NCBI GenBank assembly: GCA_008933995.1
Contig: WARS01000029.1
Coordinates: forward strand, 7,812,332-7,876,331
Length of the DNA: 64,000 bases
Origin: Datnioides undecimradiatus
Taxonomy: Eukaryota; Chordata; Actinopteri; Lobotiformes; Datnioididae
Direction: 5' to 3'
In this document: piece by piece, positions 14,332 through 25,900 of the stretch
Numbering within the stretch: position 1 is the first letter of the stretch
How the letters are laid out: each line of letters starts with the position of its first letter
Translations under genes and position numbers: made by a program
Notes under the pieces: generated by a model
Databases searched by the model: none
What the model saw: only the letters and a program-made list of their open reading frames with translations
Told to the model about the DNA's origin: nothing

Positions 14332-16048
14332 TCACAGTTTTGCTGTGTCTCATTCACATCGTCACCCCTCTGACACCTACCTGTGTGTGTCAGCGTTTGT
14401 GTGTGTCCCAGTGGCGGTGTGTATTTGTGTTAGCTGGGTGGTTGGTGTGTGAGGTGAGGTTAAATAGGCGCCTAGCAATGAGAGGAGGGAACTGAAGCGG
14501 AACTGGCAGAGTTTCACATACACACTCACACACACCAACACAGGCAGTGACAATAGAAACAACACTATCAGAGCAACATGTAAACTGCAGGTGTGGCCTA
14601 TGCCTCAGTGATTATTCCATACTTTGTTTGGAGCCTGTCGCCTGTCACCGTGTGTGTGTATAATGTGTGGTAATGTATGTGTGACCTTGTGTGTGTGTGT
14701 GCGCCTGCATAGACACACTTTCTTGGAGTTTACTGATTGCTCACTAGTTGTCAAATGTAGTGTAAATTACAGGTGTTGCTGGCCACAGTGGGTACAGCTA
14801 TCCTGAAAACACACACACGGGTTGCTTTAAATCTGGATGTTAAGTTCATATCTAACCTTGCGCATGCTGAGAATAGCTCCCATTCTACAGTATGTTGGAC
14901 CATGTAGGATTTGATCATGGTGTGGATTCTGTTTAGACGGCTGTCACTGAGCGACATCTGATGTCATGAAATTAAATGTCATGGAGAAGTCCCCTAATAT
15001 TTTCTGTGATGACAGCAGGCAGAATAAAATCATTGTAGTTTGTTTTCATTTGACCTTTCTATCTAACAGATTGGTTTGAGACATCCGACCAAAAAGACCC
15101 CAGATCAGTTATCACTTTTAAAGCTGGTTTATGAAAACCAGGCCTCGATGATCTGGCATGTATCTGCGTCACAGTCTCCAACAAAGGGCCAAACAATGAG
15201 GAACATTATATTTCAGCAGCAACAGGCAGCTCCTCTGGGACACCTTAAATCCCTGCTTGTGTGTTGCCACATGTATCAGAGTGTTAGAGGAGCTTATACG
15301 GGCTTGTATGTCAGAAAACATACAGCACTGTCAGCATTGTTTGTGCATGGTCATGGTACACAGCGGCTGTCATTGAACAGGAGGAGGAGATGAGAGACGA
15401 TGTCAGGTGGCAGAAGCCGTTGTTTCTTACCTGTAGAGGCGTCTCCACAGACACACACCATTGTGCTTAGGTTTTACAGTGACTATAAGTTAACATTATC
15501 TTACTGTGATATCAGCTATATTTTTTTATTTCACAGTGAGTGAGTAGACCACGGATACATGTGGTGAATGCAGTATAGTTAGAAGGGGATATTCATTCTT
15601 CCTATGAAATACAGTTTTTAGGAAAAAAAAGAATAAAATACCTCGAATAAGTTGAAGCAGTCCTATTGGCGTGAAGGTGGCTGATCAGGCATTGCTTACA
15701 CAAACACTGATAAGATGCATTCCAGTCAACAGCAGCCCAGCAGCAAACCCCTGAAATTCTTGTCAACACGGGGCCATGACGTTGTCCAGAATTTTCATCC
15801 TGCTGCTCCGAAACGGAGCAGGGCTGGCTGTGTTTGTTTGTGTTTCTTCTCCAGCCCTGCTTCCCGTAGCTCTGTGGTGTCAACCCGCCCACCGTCCTCC
15901 CATCAGGCCCAGGGAACACAGCCCTGCTGCCACAGCGCACAGGCACCCCAGCGACTGAGGTTTCCTCTTGGACTGACTGAAGTGTTTGCTGTTTCCCACA
16001 TTGTTGGAATTCAACACCAGCCTGTTTACTGGTCCCCATGTGGCTTCA

Positions 16049-16087
16049 CTCTCCCTCCCTCCCTCCCTCCGTCCCTCCCTCCCCCCT
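16049..16087. repeat. (CCCT)n tetranucleotide tract
   Basis: Repeated CCCT units with one G interruption, directly visible. Confidence 0.9.
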
Positions 16088-17035
16088 TCTTCCTTTCTCT
16101 TTTTTCGCTTTCCACAACACACCTTCTTCACATGGCATACATACCTGGCATTCATACTATGTAATGAGAGAGTACACGACCAAGCAACTAACTGAAGCAT
16201 GCGTGTTTTTGCCTGTGTTACAGTTTGCCATGTTACATTGTCCATCGTTTGCTTCAGATGTGTTTGCATATGACTCAGACTGGTCAGGACAACATTGCTG
16301 TTTAGCTGTTACAGAAACATTTATGTGTACAAATGTTTGGAGTCATTGGTTGAGTTTGAGTGAAACCAAGCTGAAAACTATAAATAGTAAGAAATCTGTA
16401 GGAGCATTTCTTCCACTGTGAGGTACTATATGGGCATCAGGGACATCATTTTCATATGCTTTATTTTGCAGCTGACAATGAATCATACAATGAATCAAAG
16501 GAAATAATATACATCTCAAGGAAAATGTTAACAGGATGATGAGGCGCATGCAAAATGAGAATCTCTTCTTTATCTGCTTTGTTTTTTCACGTCCTTCCCT
16601 CGGTACAGCCAGATGGCAAAGCTCCAGCTCCGCAGTCCTCTTCATACACTCATCATATTTGATGGGCATCCTGCTGCCGAGTTTCAAGGAGGCCATGTGT
16701 TTACGAAATGACACTTGTGACAAAAGAAAACTTCTATTTAGCAAGCTGATTCTTGGGCGGGTGCATGGGGGCAGCAGCGTTTGCGTGTACATGTGTGTGC
16801 ATTTGTGTATGTGTGTGCATGTTGGAGAACAAAGATTGTGGGGATGTATATATTGTGCTTGTATAGGAGCCAGGCAGTGGGAGAAAGATTGTGTGTACTG
16901 TGTGCGCGTGTGTTCGTACAAGTAACATCCATATCGTCTCTGTTTCACACTGTTGTCACATCGGATGCCTGATGTCTGTTAATCACATCCTGTGCCTTTC
17001 TGTGGGGTTTTTTTTTAAACTATGTTACAATACAT

Positions 17036-17041
17036 TTTATT
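17036..17041 (-). promoter_or_regulatory. lhx9: Candidate polyadenylation signals for lhx9-alpha
   Basis: AATAAA on the minus strand occurs here and at 17226-17231, roughly 90-290 bases past the alpha-isoform stop codon. For the full-length isoform, AATAAA occurs at 19119-19124 and 17826-17831. The region is AT-rich, so such hexamers are expected by chance and the used site cannot be chosen without transcript ends. Confidence 0.25.
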
Positions 17042-17322
17042 ATCATTTTTGTGCATTTACCATTCCAATACAGATTTTTTTTTTCACATTGATGTCATAA
17101 ATATCATACATTGTGGGGTCTCCTCCGTTGATGGATTCAAACACTCAGGACAAACTTTTTTCTTTTTGGAAAAAAAAAAATCATCTGTTGTACATTGGCA
17201 ACTGAAACAGGTTTTATGTTGGTTGTTTATTGGTTCTCAATATGCTATCATCTTATCCTAATATTGTCTTTGTCTTCAATGGTGAGGAATTCCCATCAAA
17301 GTTTTCCCCTTCTGTTAATACT

Positions 17323-17379
17323 TTAGGGAATTTTCAAACGTCGGGATGTATGGCTGTAATGCCCCAAGATTTGTTCTCC
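17323..17379 (-). CDS. lhx9: lhx9 alternative terminal exon, Lhx9-alpha tail
   Basis: On the minus strand a pyrimidine-rich acceptor (TTTCTTTCAG) is followed by 18 codons, GEQILGHYSHTSRRLKIP, and a TAA stop. As I recall it, this is the mammalian LHX9-alpha tail with one residue changed (Q to H). The exon starts in phase 0, as exon 5 does, so exon 4 can splice to either in frame. Its use replaces homeodomain residues 47-60, removing the invariant W48, F49 and N51 of helix 3. The protein keeps both LIM domains but should lose homeodomain DNA binding; in mammals such a form is regarded as able to bind LIM cofactors without binding DNA. The exon lies about 2.35 kb beyond the normal stop codon, so it also competes as a 3' end. 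Predicted isoform length is 333 residues if the exon 1 frame problem is corrected. Confidence 0.9.
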   Translation of the reverse strand, partial: GEQILGHYSHTSRRLKIP

Positions 17380-19730
17380 CTGAAAGAAATGATAGAGTAA
17401 GAATATATTAACTACAGAGCAACCTGGCTTTACGGGGTCTGCATTTACTCTTACTTCATTTTAGGTTTACCAATATGTTATGCATAAATATATACTATAT
17501 ATGTATATAGATATATATCAATATATGCTTTGCAGCATTCCTTTGATTTAAATTTTAAAGCCACGTTCATGCATTAAAAAGCAATTTCATATTTTTGACT
17601 GCAGGGTTTAGATGCAAATCCATGGGGCATTACGTTAAAAACCATAAACATCATAAAATAAGAAATAGAAATTAAAAATGGAAGCAAAAATGAGGACGTT
17701 TAGCTGGTCATTAATAACTGAATGCTCTCTCATTTGTTGATGTGATAAACGAAAAATTGTATTCAAGATAGAACACAAAAATGGCAAGTGTAATGAAAAA
17801 TAAAACCCATTTAAAGCAAAGTATTTTTATTCACACAAATTTAATAAGATATATAACAACCGTTTGGTCCATAAATATTTAAGGGGAAATAGTTTCTATA
17901 CACCATCTTTATCAAGAAACAGGGAAACATGGACAATCTTGATAGAACACTTACTGTACTCAACTATTAACACGAAGATCAATATATAAGGTTCTTGGAT
18001 TACCCAACTATATCTGAAAGAGTGCACAAATGCTTTCTATGACATCGCTGCCCCCTTTTTAACAGGATACACCATAAAAAGATCTTCGGAAATAAGATGC
18101 AAAACAGTACAAAACTAGTGAGGCGTCAAAAGGATGTGAATCAGTTAACAAAGAACACATATATCCTGAATTTCACAAACTTTCTCCCAAGTTATAGCAT
18201 AAGGCACATAGTAGAACTGAGTTAGGCATCTACTTCATTGAGTAGATTTAGAGAACCACTTTGTCCTACAATAGAACAAATTGTGACGCTCACAATGAAA
18301 TGTATCAACTCCATTGAAGATTTGCTCTGTCTTTCTTTTCTATCTATCTGTCAGCCAGAAGAAACATGTTTTTGGTCTGTTCAGTGGCAAGTGTCATTAA
18401 AGAAAGTATAAATGTGGCCAAAAAGGAGAACACATGGACAATGATTTCCCACTGGCTGCCTCTGGCGACTCCACCTATCTGAGGTCATTTGAAATGTTCA
18501 TGTCAGCTCTACAAATCTAGTCTGCAACGTCGCAACCATTTAATTTCTCACAACCTGCTCCTTTTCCCTTTTAAAATCACATCGTTACCCTGAGCAACAT
18601 GATAAAAACAATAATGCACTTTTCACTGGGCAGTATATTGTCACTGTGCAATTGAGTTTAGCTGTGGATCTATGGATATGTTTACTAGGATTTATCCATG
18701 TGACTACGGTTAATCTATGAGGCCAACGAGTCCGAGAAAGTGCTCTGTCATGAAAACAATCGATTACAACGGTGTCCATAAACTGTTCTCCAATCTGAAT
18801 TTCTCTTGCTGATTTCCAATTGTCATGTGACTGCATTACACATTGAACAGTTACCACTGTACAGATTGTAGGATTGGCTTCTTTCTCTTTATCACAGTAG
18901 ATTTGTGAATCAAGACAAAAATGTGTGTGGTTTCAGCATCTACCTGCCATATAAGCTGCAATGGTTAGGTGCTTATAATGCAATTTCGATGTTTTACATG
19001 TAGCTCTGTGAGATATTTCAGTGTCTGATTCCATCCAATTCAGTCTCAAAGACCGAAACATTCGGAAATAATTAAAGCCTGTTTTCTGGAGTTATCCATA
19101 TACAGAACATTCTACAAGTTTATTTCCCAAATTATTCCAAAACAGAAAAAAGAATAAAAAAATCTTTAAATTGGATAGTGCGAACACAGTGCATACATAT
19201 ACAGGTTTCTGAGGGCAAAATATTCATAGTGTTTTAAATTTTACCAATTAACCATAAATTAGGAAGGGCTTATTTTATCATAATTCAATACAAATGTACA
19301 AATAAAGTCAAATCAAGTAAAAAGAAAAATCTAGTTTTCCAGACAAGCTTCAAGTTTAGCTATTTTTTCCAATGATTTGTGGGATCCATGACAATTTTCT
19401 AATGCCTTGAACTTCAAAAACGTCCCGTCCAAAATCAATCTCCGCTTACTGTAATTCAACTACAGACATGGCTGCCATGCGGTTTCAAATGCTACACATT
19501 AAAATGATTTCCTTGTCTTTTAATGTGGCCGCTGCTGTTCTTGCTCTTGTTGTTCTTGTTTGTGTACACAGTACAGCGATTTCTGTTCCAAGGAGCTGTC
19601 TCTGGTAGATTTAAAGGTGTCACTTAAAAAAATAAAATGTAAATTGAGGAAAAGAAATTAAATGAAATTAAAAAAAAACAAAAACAAATAAAACCAGGTA
19701 AAAAAAAATCAGTCTGCTAGAGATAGCTTG
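17380..19730 (-). other. lhx9: lhx9 3' UTR and intron before the alpha exon
   Basis: AT-rich DNA immediately downstream of the lhx9 exon 5 stop codon on the minus strand. For the full-length transcript it should contain the 3' UTR; for the alpha transcript it is part of a 3226-base intron (17380-20605). I see no further coding exon in it. Confidence 0.6.
17487..17526. repeat. AT-rich (TA)n-like tract
   Basis: Alternating A/T with TATATA runs, inside the intron leading to the lhx9-alpha exon. Confidence 0.7.
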
Positions 19731-19985
19731 TTAGAAAAGGTTTGTCAAGGTAGTTTGCGAAGGACTCCCCGAATCATGGCTGTCCAAACTAGAGGTGACG
19801 GAGGTCACTACAGTGATAGAGGGGTTTGTCAGGTCTGTTAGTGTGGCCGCGCTGGAGGGGGGGGTCAGGGCCCCACTGTCAGATGACGGTGGAGGGAGTG
19901 AGGTGCCATCAGCCTTATCAACACCTCCATTCTCCTGTCGCAAAACGTTCCTTCTGAATTTGGCTCTTGCGTTTTGGAACCAAAC
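19731..19985 (-). CDS. lhx9: lhx9 exon 5: end of homeodomain and C-terminus
   Basis: The acceptor TTTGCAG is followed by VWFQNARAKFRRNVLRQENG, the DNA-recognition half of homeodomain helix 3, with W48, F49 and N51 at residues 317, 318 and 320. A Ser/Thr/Pro-rich tail follows, ending in TNLF and TAA at 19733-19731. Phase 0 start. This exon is mutually exclusive with the alpha exon at 17323-17379. Confidence 0.95.
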   Translation of the reverse strand, partial: VWFQNARAKFRRNVLRQENGGVDKADGTSLPPPSSDSGALTPPSSAATLTDLTNPSITVVTSVTSSLDSHDSGSPSQTTLTNLF

Positions 19986-22900
19986 CTGCAAACCAATCCC
20001 AGTGTGGCTTTTACTTTATGTTTTTAGGATTAATTTTTAAAAAGAAAGTATCAAATCATTTGTAACAGTAGTTTACATATCAAGTTAGCACAGCTGTTAC
20101 TGTTTCAAGTTGCCCTCATCTTATGTATATGTAAATCTTTATATGGCAATTTTCATACATTGTTTTGAGCTTATGGGGTAGATAACAGTAAACCAGTTAG
20201 CTCCTGAGCACTAAATATAAGAATGTGGATTTTAATGACAAATCAAAACAATCCTTTTATTTTATTTTTTTTATCTGTGAGAGTTGAATTACAACCTTTA
20301 CTGTTTCACAGATAAAAAGAACATGTGCACTCTCATAATTAATTATCAGCTACAGTTTTACACTTTCTACACTTATGAACAACTTTCTCTCCTTTCTTTC
20401 CCAGAAAAATCAACATTAATGATTCTGGAAATTTTCAGATTAAAACCCCCTGGATATACATCTAATGACTAAATGGACCAACCAAACAAATAAAATCAAA
20501 GGGATGACTTCAATGGTGTGAAATGACAGGGACATGGAGGAGGAGTGGGGTGCAGACACAGGTATGGGGTGATCAGGTCAGTAAGAAGAATGACTCGGTG
20601 CTTACCTGTAGGACTCTCTTAGTGAGGCCTGTTTTCTGGGCCAGCTGCTTTAAGTCCTTGGCATCTGGGTTGTGGTTGATGGCAAAGTAGGATTTCATTG
20701 TCCGCAGCTGATGGTGCTTGAAGGAGGTCCGCATGCGCTTGGTCTTCTGTGTTGGAGGGTAGGCCTGCTGGTCCCGGTCCAAATGATCGGTGTCATTCTC
20801 ATTACAGCCTGAGAGGGCAGAGAGCAGAGCACAGAGGTGGCTGAGAGTCCGACAGGTACAACTTTAAAAAAATAAATAAATAAATAAATAAATAAATAAA
20901 AAATCTAACTCTGCAAGAGATTTCCCCTCCTCAAGATGCATCTGAATTTATTTTTTTTAAAGCGACAGACAATTAACTGGTATTAAAGCAGATCACCACA
21001 CTACTAACAGGATAACGTCATTCAAACAGAAAACTGCTTGTATGTAATTATTTTCACTGGTCACTAATGAAATGCGACACTACATTTAAAACTCAGTATT
21101 AAATTGAATATCTTGTTACGCGGTCTGGTTTTGCAGGGAAGGAAAAGACACAATTAAGAGTATTAGATTAGGGCCATGACAGCTGGACTTGATTGTAGAA
21201 AGGTCACATGTTTCATTCAAAGCAACACCGAGTTGCTATGTTGACAGATCTAACATGTCCCATCGTGATAAATAATAAAGGTTTTGTATATTTTTAAAAT
21301 TAGAGCGTGCGTATAAGGAACAGTAAAGAAACTTATTAAGCTGACTACACTGAAATGAATCCAACCTCTGTACGTAGTGTAACACATTCAAAACTGATTA
21401 CTGTGGTTTAAATATAATCTGTGGTATTAGATTAAGAAAAGCTAAATGATGTATTTTAACCATGCGCTGGGACCGAGCTAAATTATTTCTGCTTGTGTTT
21501 GCAAAGACTAATAGGCCTAATGGGCCTCATTTGTCAGTAGCTTTGTACAAGCGTGTGCAAAATGCTTAAAGATGGTGAAATGCAAAAAACAGATTCACAA
21601 AACTGTGCGCAGGTTCAACTAAACAATGCTGCTGAGACCTTCAGAGCTGCATTAAGAAAAGAAAAACTTTATTTTAACATTTTACAAATATTTACATTTT
21701 TGCCTAATTCTCTGCAATTCTGACAGAGAAAAATCAGCTCAAGAATAAATACTTGCAAGTTAAATAAACATGTGACTGAATGTTGAACATTGCAGGCAAA
21801 ATGCATAACAAAATACAATGAATAATAATTGATTGTGTATTGATTTGGATTTTCCTATAGAATCGAGTGTTTATGTTTGAACGGGTGTAACGAGATTTCA
21901 TCTCTTATTTGACTGCAAATGGAGAGGAAATCTAAGATGCGAAGAAAAAGCACAGATCTCTAAATTATATAGGAGCTAATATTGATTTCCAGGTCCCCGT
22001 GTAACTGAAATGCTGACCAGTTGTTTCTCTTGGTTGCTGATAAAATATCAAATGAATTAAAGAAACATTTCATCATAAGCAAGCAGTGCACATGCTTGCA
22101 TGAAGAAAAAAATAAAATTACAAATCAGATTGAATAAGGCGGGTTCAGATTTAATAAACTATGGGATGCATGTTTTCGGTGCGTGGCAGTATGTTATAGT
22201 GTGTGATGCTCTGGCGTGAATTATGTTTCTTTGTTATTTGAGACTTCTTCAGACACTTGTATATGCCCCATTAATATGACAATCACTGACATCTATGCTC
22301 CTCTGTTACAGCCTTCACTGGATTGTGTTTCACTAGATATTACCCACTAGGGGTCTCTATATCCAAACAAGACCAAACTTTACAGAGTGGTGTGGAATAC
22401 TCAGAAGACCCACACCTTTCCCTGGTGAGAACTAACATGAATGTGCTCACTAAAACAGAAACAAAACCTCAAACAAAACCCCATCGTATTTGTCTTGACT
22501 GTGAGTCTCCTGATCTGCACAACGATATATTAACCTGAACAGTCAGATACTATAATGGGAAAGGCACAGTGGGTGTGTTTGTGATATTTTAGCACAACAC
22601 AGAGAGAAAAAAAAAACTACTGTGGAAAAGAAAAAATATCAAAACAGAATCTTTAGGCTATTCCCTAAATTATTTAACTTAATTTTTAATTTTTCTGACC
22701 TTTTTTAATGTTGTTTGTCTGATGTTTAGGGGCATAAATACATCACATAATTAGTACATATACATTTCCAAAATTAATTTTTAAAAAAGGCTCAAATAGA
22801 AAATATTCATGTTTTTTTTTTCATTTAAATATCCCAAATGACAAATATAATATTCCCACTGTGACCTTGTGTCTGTGGTGCTCAATGACGAGTTCACGGG

Positions 22901-25900
22901 GAGGAGATCTTGCTGTGTTTCGTGTCTTTCTTTTCTTTTGTATGCGATTTTTACCTGTTGTGGCTACACGTTTTAATTCACTGTTGTGGTAGGCATTCCC
23001 TGCTATAGGATACATGGAAAAAAAATGTAGCCCTACAGTGGTGCAATAGTTATTTTTTATGAAGGCATCCACGAGAACGGTGGGATTTGCATAATCTCCC
23101 GTAATTGTGTTCGCGAATAACAAAATAAAAACCCCCTGAACCGGAGCGCTGAGTGTGCAGTGTTGTGTTTTGAGCCCCTGGCCTCTCTCCCTGCAGCAGG
23201 CCCCTCTGCAGGCGCTGCTGTGTCCCTGAGAACTGTGCTGACCGCCGCACAGGAGGCCTGGGATTCCAACGTCACCTTCAATTAACGGAGAACAATTAAC
23301 GCGCAGATTACCCTTATTCCTCTCTATTCACCGGGAACAGAGGAAACTTGGCGCACAATGACAAACTTTCTCAACCGCACACTAATTCGCAGAAAGGGAC
23401 AACAAAATGGGGACGCTGCAGGGGGGGGTGCTGGGGTCGGGTTATAACATTCAGCGATTCAAAGCGAGATTTCAGATGAAACCTACATTTAAACAGCAGC
23501 TTAATGCTCGCTGTGATTACTGTTTGTTTTCTGTCCTCCGACACAAGTCAAAGACGCGCAAAACAGGATATGGGCCTTTTTACGCAAATTGCACGCAGTC
23601 TCTTCACGGCGATCCTGCACTTTTATTCACACCTAAATTAGTCTTAATTATAAAAGTCGATGAGCAGGTTGACGGCGAGGTCAAATTTCGATCATTCTCC
23701 GCCACAACACACGCCACAGTTTCAAGCACAAACACGATGCGTGGACAGGAAGCTGCAGATCAATTAGCCCACGGCTGCGGGCGGCGTTACACGCATCATA
23801 ATCATCCGCATTTGCATTGCCTGCAGGACAGATGGATTCATTTCAGACATGTAAGGTAGACCCACGGCTGTTCCAGCTGGGGCACTGAGGAAGGGTCTGG
23901 ATTTAAAAACTAAGGTCTTCTTCCTGATGGAAAAATTAAAATCGAAGCTTGTTTTTGTTTAATTTATTCATAATTATTGGTTAATTAATTGGTTTGATTT
24001 TTATTTGCTTGTTCTACTTAGTTTTAACTTCACTTGAAACATCTTTGCTGCCGCTTTTTAGCAAAAGTAAAATTAAACAAATACGACAACCGTCAAAGTC
24101 CGACGACCGTGTTGGTTTGAAAGAAGACTTCATATCCCACAATGCAGCAAAATGTTCGCAAAACTGGGGTCAAGGATCAACCTACATTATGACTATTTAA
24201 GTGTTTAAGTTAACAGCAATTTAACGGAGTGAGAGCAGTTAGGCAAAAAAAAGGCTCAATGCGTTTTTACTGTAGCTTTCACTGCCTCCATCACTATTAG
24301 GCCTGTCCACGCTGCATGGAAAAGAAAGAGTCTAAAGGCTGTGCCTATATTGCGCTAAAACTAACAACAAAAACTTGGGCCGGGGATTTAAAGCTATTTT
24401 ATAATATGTGGATGTTTGTGTGACCATGTTAAAAGGCCCAGCTCCGGGCAGTGTGTCGTCTCACCTGTGTTGTAGCTGGGTATATCTATTCCCATGGCCG
24501 GACTCTTCCTCTTGCGCGGCCTTCCCTTCTGTGCCGTGCCGGTGCCGTTGAAGTAGGGTAAGGAGAGGCCGCCGCCCTTGGCTGCCAGCTCGGCGAAGTT
24601 GAGCTGGGGGTGGTAGTCCGGTCCCTGCACCAGCGTCTCGAAGTGGAGCCGGCAGTACACCAGGCTGTCCTTCATGCCGAAGTGGTCGCCCGTGGTCAGC
24701 GTCTTGTTGCAAGTGGTGCACGTGAAGCAGCTCAGGTGGTACACGGAGTCGCGCGCCCGCATCACCATCTCCGAGGCCGATATCCCGAGGTGGCAGCGCG
24801 CGCACCTCTGCACGGAGAACCTTCTGGAACAGACAAATCGTCAAGACTCCTCATACATAGAGACCAAGTGGGACAGACACAGAGACAGAGGCGCTGGGCA
24901 AGTCTAACAAATTATAAACTGCACCGTCAGTGGCTAAAACATGCTAACTGGGCTTTTAGCGCTAATGTATTTGTCGTGTATATCAGTGTTAATGGTGGGT
25001 ATACCTGACACAGCGTTAGCCTGCATATGGCGCGGCCTATACATTGAGATAATGTAGTCACATCTGGCCTAAACTTTAAGAACGGCTGGTCTGCGTTTTG
25101 TTTAGAGTGAAAATGTTTTCTATGCACAAATATTTTTCTTACTAAAAAAGTAAAAATCAGTTACATGCAGCCTCGAGGATTGAACTCACAATTGTTAAGC
25201 CCTTGGCGGTGCAGTTGGCATTAAAAACAAAGGGCTGCAGGTAAAAGGCGGAACTATAGCATCAGAATGAAGAGACAGCCACATTTCGTATTTGACAGCA
25301 TCTCTTTTCTTGCATGGCTTATTTTTAGTATTCAATACACTGCAAATATCATTCTGGCTTGTGCATGGTTTTATAAGAAAACGGGCCAACATGTCGGACC
25401 CATAGTAGTATTTTTTCACAAGTTAGTTTTCATTTTTCATGCTCGGGCATGCTGGATCACCTATTGGACACGCAGACAAAAGCCACTAAGGAATATTATT
25501 TTTAAAACAATAGAAGCGCTCAGTGGTCTATAGGCCTAGTCCTTTGTGTCTGAGAGGGTGACGCATACATTAAGTTATTATAGTTAACATTACAATCACA
25601 GCCGACGAATAAAAGCACAATTTCATATCATAACTTATTTCCAATTAACACCATGCAGGTCTCCTGGGAGACTTGTGGTTTTATTCAGACAAGAATGGGG
25701 CCTGTAATTGGACCAAAAGGCTTCAACATAATTCAGATGAGCAGCCACAGCCTGTTGAATCAGGGCTAACCGAGGCTGTCCACTCGTCTTCTCTTTTTTA
25801 TTTATTATTTTGTTTAAAAAACCCCCAACTTGTTTGTTTATTAAAGAGTTATTATAGACCCCAGACGGACCAGTATGTGCTTGGATGGATGGATGTATGC

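Larger units (their letters stand above)
10751..17322. other. Intergenic region between candidate nek7 promoter and lhx9
   Basis: No coding exon recognised. The region contains a foldback mobile element at about 11.26-11.6 kb, two CA-rich microsatellites and a CCCT-rich tract. Stretches such as 12.88-13.2 kb are low in simple repeats and carry several TAAT cores, so they could be regulatory, but I cannot test conservation. Confidence 0.5.

Noticed and set aside
14045..14495. Several open frames of 80-135 codons over the CA/TC repeat
   Set aside because: They are translations of a dinucleotide repeat (HTHTHT, VCVCVC) and not genes.
15602..16421. Overlapping open frames of 120-150 codons on both strands
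   Set aside because: They are driven by the CCCT tract and pyrimidine bias. No splice signals fit and no recognisable domains are present.
25147..25215. tRNA B-box-like sequence in lhx9 intron 2
   Set aside because: AGTTCAATCC resembles a B box, but no A box at the right spacing and no cloverleaf can be drawn.
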